Positions 25,368-33,131 of a DNA stretch of 36,620 nucleotides are shown one piece after another. Position 1 is the stretch's first letter; every line of letters starts with the position of its first letter. Under the pieces are notes generated by a model. It searched no databases, was not told the origin of the DNA, and saw only the letters and a program-made list of their open reading frames with translations. Position numbers and translations under genes: made by a program. Source of the stretch: Actinomycetaceae bacterium (lineage in GTDB: Bacteria; Actinomycetota; Actinomycetes; Actinomycetales; Actinomycetaceae). The stretch is taken from the NCBI GenBank assembly GCA_017934115.1, contig JAGBKC010000087.1, forward strand, positions 1 through 36,620. Direction: 5' to 3'.

Positions 25368-26759
25368 TTACGCATCCACATCCAAATTCAATAAATCATT
25401 AACATTTTCGCAACGCACAAGCCAGCGCACCTGACCATCTTTAGCGGCAATGACACCAGGTCGCGGCAACATATTATAATTCGAAGCCATCGATCGACCA
25501 TAGGCACCTGTTGCAGGAACAGCCAAAATGTCACCAGCTTGCACATCTTTATCCAGAGCAAGGTCATGAACAACAATATCTCCGCTTTCACAATGCTTAC
25601 CAACAATACGCGTTACTTCTTTTTCTTCAGAAGATGCACGATTGCAGCGTAAAGCAGTATAATTTGAGCCATATAAAGCCGGACGTATATTGTCACTCAT
25701 TCCACCATCAATAGAGACATATCGACGATGCTTTTCATCAGCAATAGCAACATCTTTGATCGTACCAACTGAATACAAAGTAACACATGAAGGACCAGCT
25801 ATCGAGCGACCAGGTTCAATCGAAACATGTGGTGCCGACGCACCGGTTTGGCAAATACTCTCACGAACAATTTTTGCTAACTCATGCGCATATTCTTCAG
25901 GCGTTGGCGGCACTTCATCAATATCTGTATAACGGATAGCGTAACCACCCCCAAAATCAATTTCTCGAATATCATAATTGAGATCATGTAACACCTGCGA
26001 GCGCAAGCCCATTACTACATCTGCCGCTTCCTTAAACGCATTGATATTAAGTATTTGTGAACCAATATGTGAGTGTAAACCCACCAATCGCAATGATGAA
26101 GCATCAAGAACACGCTCAATAGCTAGGCGAGCCACTCCTGTTGTGACAGATAAACCAAACTTTTGATCCTCGTGCGCAGTTGAAATATATTCGTGCCCAC
26201 CTGCATGAACTCCTGTTGTAACGCGCAACATGACATTTGCGATCATGTTGTTTTCTTGAGCGATACGGGCAACAAGATCTAATTCAGCTAAGGAATCGAT
26301 AACAAAGTGTTTGACACCAAGTTCAAGGGCATAGGTAATTTCTTCAATGCTTTTATTGTTACCATGAAGGCCAAGCATTTCTCCTGTGTATCCAGCTTTT
26401 GTTGCTGTCACAAGTTCAGCTAAAGAACATGTATCAATTCCAAGTCCTTCTTCGCGCATCCACTTAGCTACACCAACAGATAAAAATGCTTTTCCTGCAT
26501 AGAAGACGTCAGCACCTGCCAAAGAAGAAAAGGCATCATCCATGGCATTCTTCCATCTGCGAGCACGCATACGCATATCTTCTTCGTCAATGACGTAAAC
26601 AGGCGTACCATATGTACGAACTATGTCTGTCGTTAAGACGCCTCCAATAGAAATAACACCATTTTCCCTTTTCACATTTGTTGGCCATAAACCTTCATAA
26701 CTTTGCTGTGGCTCTGATGCCGATATATTAACGAGCGGTGATTCTTTTGATTGTTCCAT
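25368..26759 (-). CDS. lysA: Diaminopimelate decarboxylase
   Basis: 463 residues, PLP enzyme that turns meso-DAP into L-lysine. The PLP Lys lies in DVFYAGKAFLS (about residue 88). Other family motifs: DTCSLAEL, HGNNKS, GLHSHIGSQI, the phosphate-binding DFGGGYAI, EPGRSI, the active-site Cys in KHCESGDIV, and the terminal GAYGRSMASNYN. AAAGG lies 6 bases before ATG 26759. It follows argS by 9 bases, the common actinobacterial argS-lysA pair; the homoserine dehydrogenase gene that often comes next is replaced by a terminator and the dcw cluster. Confidence 0.97.
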   Translation of the reverse strand: MEQSKESPLVNISASEPQQSYEGLWPTNVKRENGVISIGGVLTTDIVRTYGTPVYVIDEEDMRMRARRWKNAMDDAFSSLAGADVFYAGKAFLSVGVAKWMREEGLGIDTCSLAELVTATKAGYTGEMLGLHGNNKSIEEITYALELGVKHFVIDSLAELDLVARIAQENNMIANVMLRVTTGVHAGGHEYISTAHEDQKFGLSVTTGVARLAIERVLDASSLRLVGLHSHIGSQILNINAFKEAADVVMGLRSQVLHDLNYDIREIDFGGGYAIRYTDIDEVPPTPEEYAHELAKIVRESICQTGASAPHVSIEPGRSIAGPSCVTLYSVGTIKDVAIADEKHRRYVSIDGGMSDNIRPALYGSNYTALRCNRASSEEKEVTRIVGKHCESGDIVVHDLALDKDVQAGDILAVPATGAYGRSMASNYNMLPRPGVIAAKDGQVRWLVRCENVNDLLNLDVDA

Positions 26760-26768
26760 CGTTTACCT

Positions 26769-28445
26769 TTACATACGTTCTGGTGCTTGGACACCTAAAA
26801 GTTCTAATCCATTCCTAAGTACTTGGCCAGCTGCATCATTGACCCACAGGCGTGTTCTGTGCAGGTCTGTAACCTCTTCATCAGCACGTGGCGTGACGCG
26901 AGCTTTTCCATACCATGCATGATATGCACCAGCAACTTCTTCCAAGAAACGTGCAATTCTATGTGGTTCGCGCAATCGTGCAGCTGATGAAACAATTTCT
27001 GGGAATTTAGCGAGCACTCCAAGTAGATGTACATCTGCTTCTTCTAATAATTCTGGAGTAAAGGCATCAGTGCGACAAACATTGTATTGTTGCGCATTTC
27101 TGTCAACAGAACATGTACGCGCATGTGCATACTGCACATAATAAACTGGGTTATCATTCGTACGAGAAGAAATAAGATCAAGGTCTAAATCAACTGATGA
27201 ATTAACCGAAGAACGTACAAGTGAATATCGTGCTGCATCTACTCCGACGAGTTCAACTAAATCTTCCATGGTCACAACGGTTCCAGCGCGTTTTGACATA
27301 CGCACCGGCTTACCATCGCGCACAAGGTTAACAAGTTGACCGATAAGAATTTCCATATTCTCACCCGTGCCAGCTGTATCACCAAAAGCGCGCGCCATAG
27401 CATACATACGTCCAACATAGCCATGATGATCGGCACCTAACATATAGACACACTGGTCTGCTTTTCTGCCTCTTTTATCCAAATAATAAGCGATATCACC
27501 AGCAAAATATGCTGCTTGACCATCGGATTTGATAATTACACGGTCTTTATCGTCTCCATAACGCGTTGACATTAACCATAGGGCTCCATCTTTTTCTTCA
27601 ATCACACCTCGTGCACGCAAGATATCGATTGCTTTTGCCACAGCACCTGATTCGTGAAGTGATTGTTCGTGGAAATATACGTCAAATTCACTTCTGAATT
27701 CATGAAGTGATTGCTTAATTTCATCAAACATAAGCTGAACGCCGCGAAAACGAAAAATTTCTTGAGCTTGAGCATCGTCGATTGTTCTCGGATCTACATC
27801 ATCTTCTTTTATAGAATCCTCAACGACTTGTTGCGCTATATCATCAATATAGGTACCGCCATATCCATCTTCCGGCACAGGCCTGTTTTTCGCCTTTGCA
27901 AGTAGTGACGCCGAGAAACGATCAATCTGCCCACCATGATCATTAAAATAGTACTCACGCACAACTGTTGCACCCACAGCACTCAAAATGCGGGCCAGAC
28001 TATCTCCTACTGCCGCCCAACGTGCGCCACCAATATGAATGGGTCCTGTCGGATTAGCAGAAACATATTCAAGGTTGACACACACATCTTTATAGATCTG
28101 GCTTGTACCATATGCATCGCCTTCGTCAATAATGGTTTTTGCCAGTTCGCCCGTTGCACCTACAGCAAGGCGAATATTCAAAAATCCTGGACCTGCTATA
28201 TCCACAGAATCAATAGCTGAATTTTTACGCAATTCTTGAGCTATAAGTTCTGCTAAATCATGAGGTTTCATGGAAGCACGCTTCGCTAACTGCATGGCAA
28301 TATTGCTTGCCCAATCTCCATGTTCGCGTTGGCGCGGTCGTTCTACTTTTATCGTTGGCAGATCTCCATCAAAAACAAGAGTTTGTTGTTTTCTAAGCTC
28401 TTCGAGTATGTTAGATATGAGAGCATTTACATCTTCAGGTTTCAC
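26769..28445 (-). CDS. argS: Arginyl-tRNA synthetase
   Basis: 558 residues, class I synthetase charging tRNA-Arg. An N-terminal Add1 domain (about 1-110) is followed by the HIGH-type motif [23 protein letters not shown] (HIGG at about 137), the KMSKS-type motif RMSKRAGTV (about 387) and the DALR anticodon-binding C terminus ending LGVQAPERM. The only possible start is GTG 28445: an in-frame TAG lies six codons upstream or closer. No ribosome site is present, and a -10 box ends 8 bases upstream, so the mRNA is probably leaderless. tRNA-Arg(CCG) lies 228 bases away on the other strand. Confidence 0.97.
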   Translation of the reverse strand: MKPEDVNALISNILEELRKQQTLVFDGDLPTIKVERPRQREHGDWASNIAMQLAKRASMKPHDLAELIAQELRKNSAIDSVDIAGPGFLNIRLAVGATGELAKTIIDEGDAYGTSQIYKDVCVNLEYVSANPTGPIHIGGARWAAVGDSLARILSAVGATVVREYYFNDHGGQIDRFSASLLAKAKNRPVPEDGYGGTYIDDIAQQVVEDSIKEDDVDPRTIDDAQAQEIFRFRGVQLMFDEIKQSLHEFRSEFDVYFHEQSLHESGAVAKAIDILRARGVIEEKDGALWLMSTRYGDDKDRVIIKSDGQAAYFAGDIAYYLDKRGRKADQCVYMLGADHHGYVGRMYAMARAFGDTAGTGENMEILIGQLVNLVRDGKPVRMSKRAGTVVTMEDLVELVGVDAARYSLVRSSVNSSVDLDLDLISSRTNDNPVYYVQYAHARTCSVDRNAQQYNVCRTDAFTPELLEEADVHLLGVLAKFPEIVSSAARLREPHRIARFLEEVAGAYHAWYGKARVTPRADEEVTDLHRTRLWVNDAAGQVLRNGLELLGVQAPERM

Positions 28446-28447
28446 AA

Positions 28448-28465
28448 AAAAAGTCTATACTTTTT
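28448..28465 (-). promoter_or_regulatory. argS -10 region in an inverted repeat; leaderless start
   Basis: On the minus strand TATAGA (28459-28454) is followed 8 bases later by the GTG start codon, placing the predicted transcription start at or next to the start codon. Seven-base arms AAAAAGT/ACTTTTT flank the central four bases (28448-28465). No clear -35 is seen. Confidence 0.5.
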
Positions 28466-28672
28466 CCGTGCCTCGATGTTCTTCTTTGTGTTATTGCATA
28501 TTTTGACGCAAACTACCTCCAAGCCATGCCATATGTCTCGTTGTATTTACCACATAACTACAGTCACATAAGCCTTTACCCACAAATAGGAACAGATCTT
28601 CAAAAAATCTCGATAGGAGTCACAGCATGAGATAAAGACAATAACAGCGCATCTTGCTAAAGTTGAGGTGTT

Positions 28673-28745
28673 GCCCTAGTAGCTCAAAGGATAGAGCGTT
28701 TGCCTCCGGAGCAGAAGGTTGCAGGTTCGAGTCCTGTCTGGGGCA
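28673..28745 (+). tRNA. tRNA-Arg (anticodon CCG)
   Basis: 73 bases fold as a full cloverleaf: acceptor GCCCTAG/CTGGGGC with one U-G pair, D stem GCTC/GAGC, anticodon stem TTTGC/GCAGA around loop CTCCGGA giving anticodon CCG, and T arm GCAGG-TTCGAGT-CCTGT. CCA is not encoded; the discriminator is A followed by CTTTT. The 227 bases between it and argS (28446-28672) hold no gene that I can see. It converges on the M23 peptidase gene. Confidence 0.96.
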
Positions 28746-28780
28746 CTTTTATTTTCTACAGTATTACACCTGATGAAAAT

Positions 28781-29875
28781 CTACGAACACGATGATGGCA
28801 AAAATTCTGCCCCATGATTCTTCATCCATGTCATCGGGTTCAGGGCGTTCATTGCCGCATCTCTTATTTCAAAATGCAAGTGTGGACCTGTGGATTTACC
28901 GTATGAACCTATAGCTCCAATGCGCTGGCCCGCCTTTATTTTCTGACCTTCTTTAACCACAACGTCACGTGCATACATATGTACGTACACACTATAAAAA
29001 ACTTCGCCATTTCGCTCATGCTTAATATAAAGTGCGTTATTAACGCCTCCAGTTTTTTCAACTACACCATCAGCAACAGAATATACAGGAGTACCTAATG
29101 AACCAGCAAAATCTTGACCTTCATGCATTCGATAAGTCTTATAAACCGGATCTGTACGCCCACCATATGAAGAAGTAAGCCGATATGTACTTTCACCAAG
29201 AGGCCAAACAAGCGTAGACGTTGACTGCCCATATGTAACAAGACCAGTACGCGGAGAACATGTCACACTAGGCGTAAGCTTACGATCAGCATACGCCAAA
29301 TCCTCTTCTTGCCCACTATCTGACTGCATTAACTGCATAGCTGAGTTTTGCACTTCACCCATACCATCACTCAAAGAGGCAACACTCTGAGAAGAATCAG
29401 AAGACACATAGCTTTTACTCATTTCAAAGCCGTAAATCCCTACACCGGAAGCCAAACAAATCGATGCAATAGCAGATGTCATTTGACGGGGAGTAAAACT
29501 TTGAGATGGGATAACAGGACGCGAAGAAGGAAGCATAGAAACTTCTGTTAATTCAGTTTTTTCCTGAACCGGAACAGAATCAACTTCTTCCTTCTTGACA
29601 TTTTCACGAGCCCATTCAAGTGAAGACGTTATTCTTCTATATTCGTATGCATCCATTCTTCTGCGCTGAGGTTTTGCATGTGAGGCAGAAAGAAAATCAG
29701 AAGACGAAGAAGAAACAGAAGAACGAGAACGTGAAATAACAGGAAGAGTAGGAAGATTTTCTTGCGCACGCATTTTTGCCATACGGCGCGGACTTATTCG
29801 AGTTCCATCACTAGAAAGATACATAGGTGGCACAGGAGGAGGAGTCATCCCAGCAGGTAATGCATGTTTACCCAT
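28781..29875 (-). CDS. Membrane-anchored M23 (LytM) peptidase
   Basis: 364 residues. A long cytoplasmic or disordered N-terminal part rich in Pro, Arg and Ser (about 1-130) leads to one hydrophobic segment (SAIASICLASGVGIYGF, about 134-150), a linker, and an M23 domain at about 230-355: zinc ligands in RMHEGQDFAGS (H and D) and HLHFEI, with the GTPVYSVADGVV, VVVKEGQKIKAGQRIG and STGPHLHF pattern. Such enzymes cut peptide cross-bridges in peptidoglycan; ligands look complete, so it is probably active and not an EnvC/NlpD-type activator. ATG 29875 is chosen because GGGAGG lies just upstream. It is divergent from the SGNH-fold gene. Confidence 0.93.
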   Translation of the reverse strand: MGKHALPAGMTPPPVPPMYLSSDGTRISPRRMAKMRAQENLPTLPVISRSRSSVSSSSSDFLSASHAKPQRRRMDAYEYRRITSSLEWARENVKKEEVDSVPVQEKTELTEVSMLPSSRPVIPSQSFTPRQMTSAIASICLASGVGIYGFEMSKSYVSSDSSQSVASLSDGMGEVQNSAMQLMQSDSGQEEDLAYADRKLTPSVTCSPRTGLVTYGQSTSTLVWPLGESTYRLTSSYGGRTDPVYKTYRMHEGQDFAGSLGTPVYSVADGVVEKTGGVNNALYIKHERNGEVFYSVYVHMYARDVVVKEGQKIKAGQRIGAIGSYGKSTGPHLHFEIRDAAMNALNPMTWMKNHGAEFLPSSCS

Positions 29876-29985
29876 GAAACCTCCCATATCATAATCTCGC
29901 CATCGATGATATTTTCGCTAAGGAAAACTTTAGCACTATCTAGCAAATATCGCCACAAAGAAAAATACATTATAAACTAGGATAC

Positions 29986-30579
29986 GTGAGTGATAATTTA
30001 CGGATCTTTTTTATTGGTGATGAATTAGTAGCAGGCTACGGAGATGCACGTGCATTAGGATGGACAGGACGCGTGCTTGCACGCACAAATCAAGAAGATA
30101 CCCCCATCATGAGCATTCCTCTTCCTTTTCCTGGCGAAGATACAGCGCACCTCATGATCCGCTGGCAAGAAGAAGTCAACAAGCGAATCGATCCTCAAGC
30201 TGATAACCGACTTGTTATTGGACTTGGCACACATGATATAGATAACGGACATTCTATGGCACGTTGCCGTCTTCATCTTGCCAATATTATCGACATTGCC
30301 GAACAGCGCAGCCATCTTTCCACTTTTGTTGTAGGCCCACCACCAAGGCGCGATGTTCCTGAAAACGTACAACGTCAACTTGTTAAAGTATATAAATACG
30401 TATGCGAACGTCGCAAAATTCCTTTTGTTGATACTTATACTCCTCTTGTTTCTCATAAACAATGGAATACTGATATGGCAATTTCTGGATCTTATACCCC
30501 ACGCCAAGCTGGTTACGGCCTTATTGCATGGCTCGTTCTGCATTCTGGATGGAATGAATGGTTAGGAATAGAAAACTAA
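29986..30579 (+). CDS. SGNH/GDSL-fold protein lacking catalytic residues
   Basis: 197 residues with the SGNH hydrolase outline: block I IFFIGDELVAGYGDARALGW (about 7-26), a strand and loop LVIGLGTHDIDNG (about 76-88) in place of block III GxND, and a last block DTYTPLVSHKQW to GSYTPRQAGYGLIAWLVL (about 149-184). The nucleophile Ser of GDSL is Glu13, the block III Asn is His83, and the block V DxxH is replaced by GSYTP. So either it is a non-catalytic relative or its active site differs. I recall close relatives with the same GDELVAG start in other actinobacteria, so this is likely a conserved subfamily and not a local decay. GTG start; TATAAA lies 10 bases upstream, so it may be leaderless. 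Function unknown. Confidence 0.85.
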   Translation: MSDNLRIFFIGDELVAGYGDARALGWTGRVLARTNQEDTPIMSIPLPFPGEDTAHLMIRWQEEVNKRIDPQADNRLVIGLGTHDIDNGHSMARCRLHLANIIDIAEQRSHLSTFVVGPPPRRDVPENVQRQLVKVYKYVCERRKIPFVDTYTPLVSHKQWNTDMAISGSYTPRQAGYGLIAWLVLHSGWNEWLGIEN

Positions 30580-30591
30580 AGAATAAAAAAG

Positions 30592-30665
30592 TGGACCCAG
30601 AGGGATTCGAACCCCCGACACCTACGGTGTAAACGTAGTGCTCTAACCAACTGAGCTATGAGTCC
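30592..30665 (-). tRNA. tRNA-Val (anticodon UAC)
   Basis: 74 bases fold as a cloverleaf on the minus strand: acceptor GGACTCA/TGGGTCC, D arm GCTC-AGTTGGTTA-GAGC, anticodon stem CTACG/CGTAG around TTTACAC giving anticodon UAC, T arm GGGGG-TTCGAAT-CCCTC. CCA is not encoded. It lies 29 bases after the DUF3052 gene on the same strand and could be processed from that transcript. Confidence 0.97.
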
Positions 30666-30694
30666 GGTAAAGAGTTTAGCACATGTCAAACAAA

Positions 30695-31090
30695 TTATCG
30701 GCGAACGGACTGTGGTATAAGTCTAACTCCTGACCACTCTCCCGCAGCCGCTGCGGATGTCACTTGCAAGCCTGCTGTTACTGCAGCCTCTTCAATAATA
30801 TGAGCAGAAACATGACCTTCTTGGCGACTACCGGGAACAAAAAGCCAGCATACTGCGTCTTCAGAAGAAAAATTTACCTTCATGTCAAGAAAGAGATCTG
30901 CTAAATCATCACCATTTCCATCTTCATCGCGCCACCACGCTATAGCACCATCGACAACGTAAGAATAATCTTCGTCTACGAGTTCTTCACCTGTTTCTTG
31001 TTCAATGATGGTGCGTACATCTTCATTTACATCGTCATCATATCCAAATTCTTGGACAATGTTTTCCTTGGAAAAACCAAAAGACTTCAT
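30695..31090 (-). CDS. DUF3052 family protein
   Basis: 131 residues, small acidic cytoplasmic protein of a family restricted to actinobacteria. Matching features: FGYDDDVNEDVRTIIEQETGEELVDEDY (about 12-40), DGAIAWWRDEDGNGDDLADLFLD, a strand CWLFVPGSRQEGHVSAHIIEEAA and the terminal TAGLQVTSAAAAGEWSGVRLI. Biochemical function is unknown. ATG 31090 is preferred because the family N terminus starts there; the frame runs on to 31126 with no ribosome site. GAAG is the only weak match to a ribosome site. Confidence 0.9.
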   Translation of the reverse strand: MKSFGFSKENIVQEFGYDDDVNEDVRTIIEQETGEELVDEDYSYVVDGAIAWWRDEDGNGDDLADLFLDMKVNFSSEDAVCWLFVPGSRQEGHVSAHIIEEAAVTAGLQVTSAAAAGEWSGVRLIPQSVRR

Positions 31091-31191
31091 AGATATAACT
31101 TCACACGATAATGAAAAAAAAATCAAGCAAAAACACCAGTCACTACCGCGTTACACTCTTTATTTTCACCACAGTTATAGTGTTACGTAAT

Positions 31192-31824
31192 TTATATCGC
31201 ACATATGAGGGTTCGCAACTCCTCTACAGAGGAAACGCAATAGTCTGCTTTTTCCCATTCGTCCGACGTACCAGCACCCCATGTCACAGCAATAGCATGC
31301 AAACCATGCTCATGAGCACCTTCAATATCATACATACGATCTCCCACCATAAAAGGCAGTTCATCTATACCATGATTTTTCAATACATCAAGCGCTCTGG
31401 CAATAATGACAGATTTATGAGAGTATTTTCCTTGCGGATCTGCACCACAAATATCAAGAAAATACTCATCGACACCATAGTGACGTAGCAGCATAGACGC
31501 CATAGACTGAAGTTTTGATGTAGCAATAACCATCGGCACACCATAACGATACATATCTTCTAGTAACTCCATTACTCCTTCATACATAGGAGTATCAAAA
31601 AAGCGCTCCTTATAAATATCGCGATATGCTTTCACACCCTCCTCAGGGTACTCCCATCCAAGAATACGAAAAGATTCTTCTAGCGGAGGGCCACAACACC
31701 ACAAATAATCGCGAGGATCTGCAACGACGCCACAATGATCCATTTGAACAGTTGCAAAAATATCTGTCACTATTGCGCGCGAATCCGCTAATGTTCCATC
31801 TAAATCAAAAAGCACAGGTTTCAT
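31192..31824 (-). CDS. HAD-superfamily phosphatase (Gph-like)
   Basis: 210 residues. HAD motif I DLDGTLADS (residues 7-15), helical cap domain (about 16-90), motif II ATSK (about 102), a Lys for motif III (HKSVIIARAL) and motif IV GDRMYDIEGA (about 160-169). The order fits the phosphoglycolate phosphatase-like subfamily, which removes phosphate from small metabolites; the substrate cannot be told. It lies 14 bases after yciO with no ribosome site of its own, so translation may depend on read-through or on a weak leaderless start. Confidence 0.9.
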   Translation of the reverse strand: MKPVLFDLDGTLADSRAIVTDIFATVQMDHCGVVADPRDYLWCCGPPLEESFRILGWEYPEEGVKAYRDIYKERFFDTPMYEGVMELLEDMYRYGVPMVIATSKLQSMASMLLRHYGVDEYFLDICGADPQGKYSHKSVIIARALDVLKNHGIDELPFMVGDRMYDIEGAHEHGLHAIAVTWGAGTSDEWEKADYCVSSVEELRTLICAI

Positions 31825-31838
31825 AGGTACATATATTT

Positions 31839-32456
31839 TTAGTCACCAAAAATTCCATCAACATTACCAACACCATGACGTGAAATATGGCCTTTAACAA
31901 AATTAATAACTGATGTTGGACCACGCATTGATGGGCCTTCGACAATAACATCAACCTGTTTGTCAAGATGTTCTCGAACAATCCACCCGTCTTCAAGAGG
32001 TTCTTCTTCATCAGGCAAAATAAGAGTTGAAGACAAAATAGGCTCACCTAAACGGTCCAGCAAAGCCTGAACAATTGTGTGATCTGGTATACGAACACCC
32101 ACTGTTTGTTTCTTTGGATGCAACATCATTCGCGGCACATCTTTCGTTGCCTTCAAAATAAACGTATAAGGTCCAGGCGTCAAAGATCGAATGAGACGAA
32201 ATTCTGAATTATCAACAATAACAAGCTGGCCAAGTTGCGCAAAATCATGGCACAACAACGTGAAATGGTGCTTTTGAGAAACGCGTCTAATCATACGAAT
32301 GGTATCTAAACCGCGCTTATTGTTCATCATGCATGTAAGCGCATATCCCGAATCCGTTGGCAAAGCCACAGTTGCACCATCGCGCAAACGATCAATTACT
32401 TTATCAAGAAGACGTTCTTGAGGGTTTTCTGGGTGAATCTCAATATACGCAGCCAT
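31839..32456 (-). CDS. yciO: YciO-type YrdC-domain protein
   Basis: 205 residues, single YrdC-like domain. It follows E. coli YciO closely from memory: IHPENPQERLLDKVID at the start, VALPTDSGYAL, HHFTLLCHDFAQL, RLIRSLTPGPYTFILKATKDVP, VGVRIPDH, LGEPILSSTL and KQVDVIVEG. The same fold in TsaC/Sua5 makes threonylcarbamoyl-adenylate for tRNA t6A37, but YciO proteins are a separate branch; whether this one serves t6A synthesis is not settled. AAAGGAGG lies 6 bases before ATG 32456. It is 11 bases after the DUF3145 gene. Confidence 0.93.
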   Translation of the reverse strand: MAAYIEIHPENPQERLLDKVIDRLRDGATVALPTDSGYALTCMMNNKRGLDTIRMIRRVSQKHHFTLLCHDFAQLGQLVIVDNSEFRLIRSLTPGPYTFILKATKDVPRMMLHPKKQTVGVRIPDHTIVQALLDRLGEPILSSTLILPDEEEPLEDGWIVREHLDKQVDVIVEGPSMRGPTSVINFVKGHISRHGVGNVDGIFGD

Positions 32457-32467
32457 AATGCCTCCTT

Positions 32468-32974
32468 TTATGATGCGACCTTATGTAACCAACGAACAGG
32501 AGCTCCCGAACCAGCATAACGAAATGGCTCCAACTCATCATCCCAAGCTTGACCTAAAGCAACATCTAGATGTTTGCGTAAAGCAGATGAATCAGTTCCA
32601 GCTTTTTCAATAGCAGCACGTATACGATTTTCAGGAACAACAACATTCCCCATTAAATCTGTTGTGGCATAAAAAATACCAAGATCAGGAGTATACGAAT
32701 ATCGCCCACTTTCAGAAACTGGTGTTGCATCTTCAGTTATTTCAAAACGCAAGTGTTCCCACCCATTAAGAGCAGAAGCTAAAACAGCAGCCGTTCCGAC
32801 TGGACCAGACCAACTTGCTTCTCCCCTATTCATCTTCGGTAAAGCAGGTTGTTGGGTCCAAGAGAATCGTATGCCATATCCAAGTACACTAACTACCGCC
32901 CATTCAACGTGTGGTTGAACAGCCGGTGGAACCGTGTGTATAAATATGACACCCCTTGTGACGTGCCTATTCAT
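32468..32974 (-). CDS. DUF3145 family protein
   Basis: 168 residues, family found only in actinobacteria, function unknown. Features: TRGVIFIHTVPPAVQPHVEWAVVSVLG at the start, SWTQQPALP, GTAAVLASALNGWEHLRFEITED, YSYTPDLGIFYATTDLMGN, and a C-terminal LGQAWDDELEPFRYAGSGAPVRWLHKV. Start ATG 32974 has a perfect AGGAGG 5 bases upstream. A frame open to 33121 adds a hydrophobic stretch but would place the ribosome site inside the gene and is rejected. The leader holds a hairpin 16 bases before the ribosome site. Confidence 0.93.
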   Translation of the reverse strand: MNRHVTRGVIFIHTVPPAVQPHVEWAVVSVLGYGIRFSWTQQPALPKMNRGEASWSGPVGTAAVLASALNGWEHLRFEITEDATPVSESGRYSYTPDLGIFYATTDLMGNVVVPENRIRAAIEKAGTDSSALRKHLDVALGQAWDDELEPFRYAGSGAPVRWLHKVAS

Positions 32975-32989
32975 GATAACCTCCTGCAG

Positions 32990-33018
32990 TTTTGGTGGTT
33001 TTCCCCGTACTACCAAAA
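32990..33018 (-). promoter_or_regulatory. Hairpin in the DUF3145 leader
   Basis: Ten-base arms TTTTGGTGGT (32990-32999) and ACTACCAAAA (33009-33018) pair with one mismatch around a 9-base loop. It lies a few bases before the AGGAGG ribosome site. No T run follows on the minus strand, so it is not a terminator. TTGCAT and AATACT with a 17-base spacer lie just upstream and could be the promoter. Confidence 0.4.
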
Positions 33019-33087
33019 GCAGGAATAAATGAAAGTATTGCACGAAAAAACCATATATGCAAGCAATTACACACCCAGTTACCCAAA

Positions 33088-33116
33088 ATGGAGCGTAAGA
33101 AAAACTCACGCTCCAT
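33088..33116 (-). terminator. Terminator after the GHL10 gene
   Basis: Perfect 9-bp stem ATGGAGCGT/ACGCTCCAT with an 11-base loop, 15 bases past the stop of the GHL10 gene on the minus strand, followed by TTTT. It isolates that gene from DUF3145. Confidence 0.75.
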
Positions 33117-33131
33117 GACAATTTTATCTGT

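Noticed and set aside
29876-29985. Cyclic di-AMP (ydaO) riboswitch before the M23 peptidase, as seen before some actinobacterial wall hydrolases
   Set aside because: The gap is only 110 bases and shared with a divergent gene; the conserved ydaO core is not seen, only a small GCTAA/TTAGC hairpin.
32975-33121. Hydrophobic N-terminal extension of the DUF3145 protein that might look like membrane anchors
   Set aside because: It lies upstream of a perfect AGGAGG placed for ATG 32974 and overlaps a terminator and hairpin.
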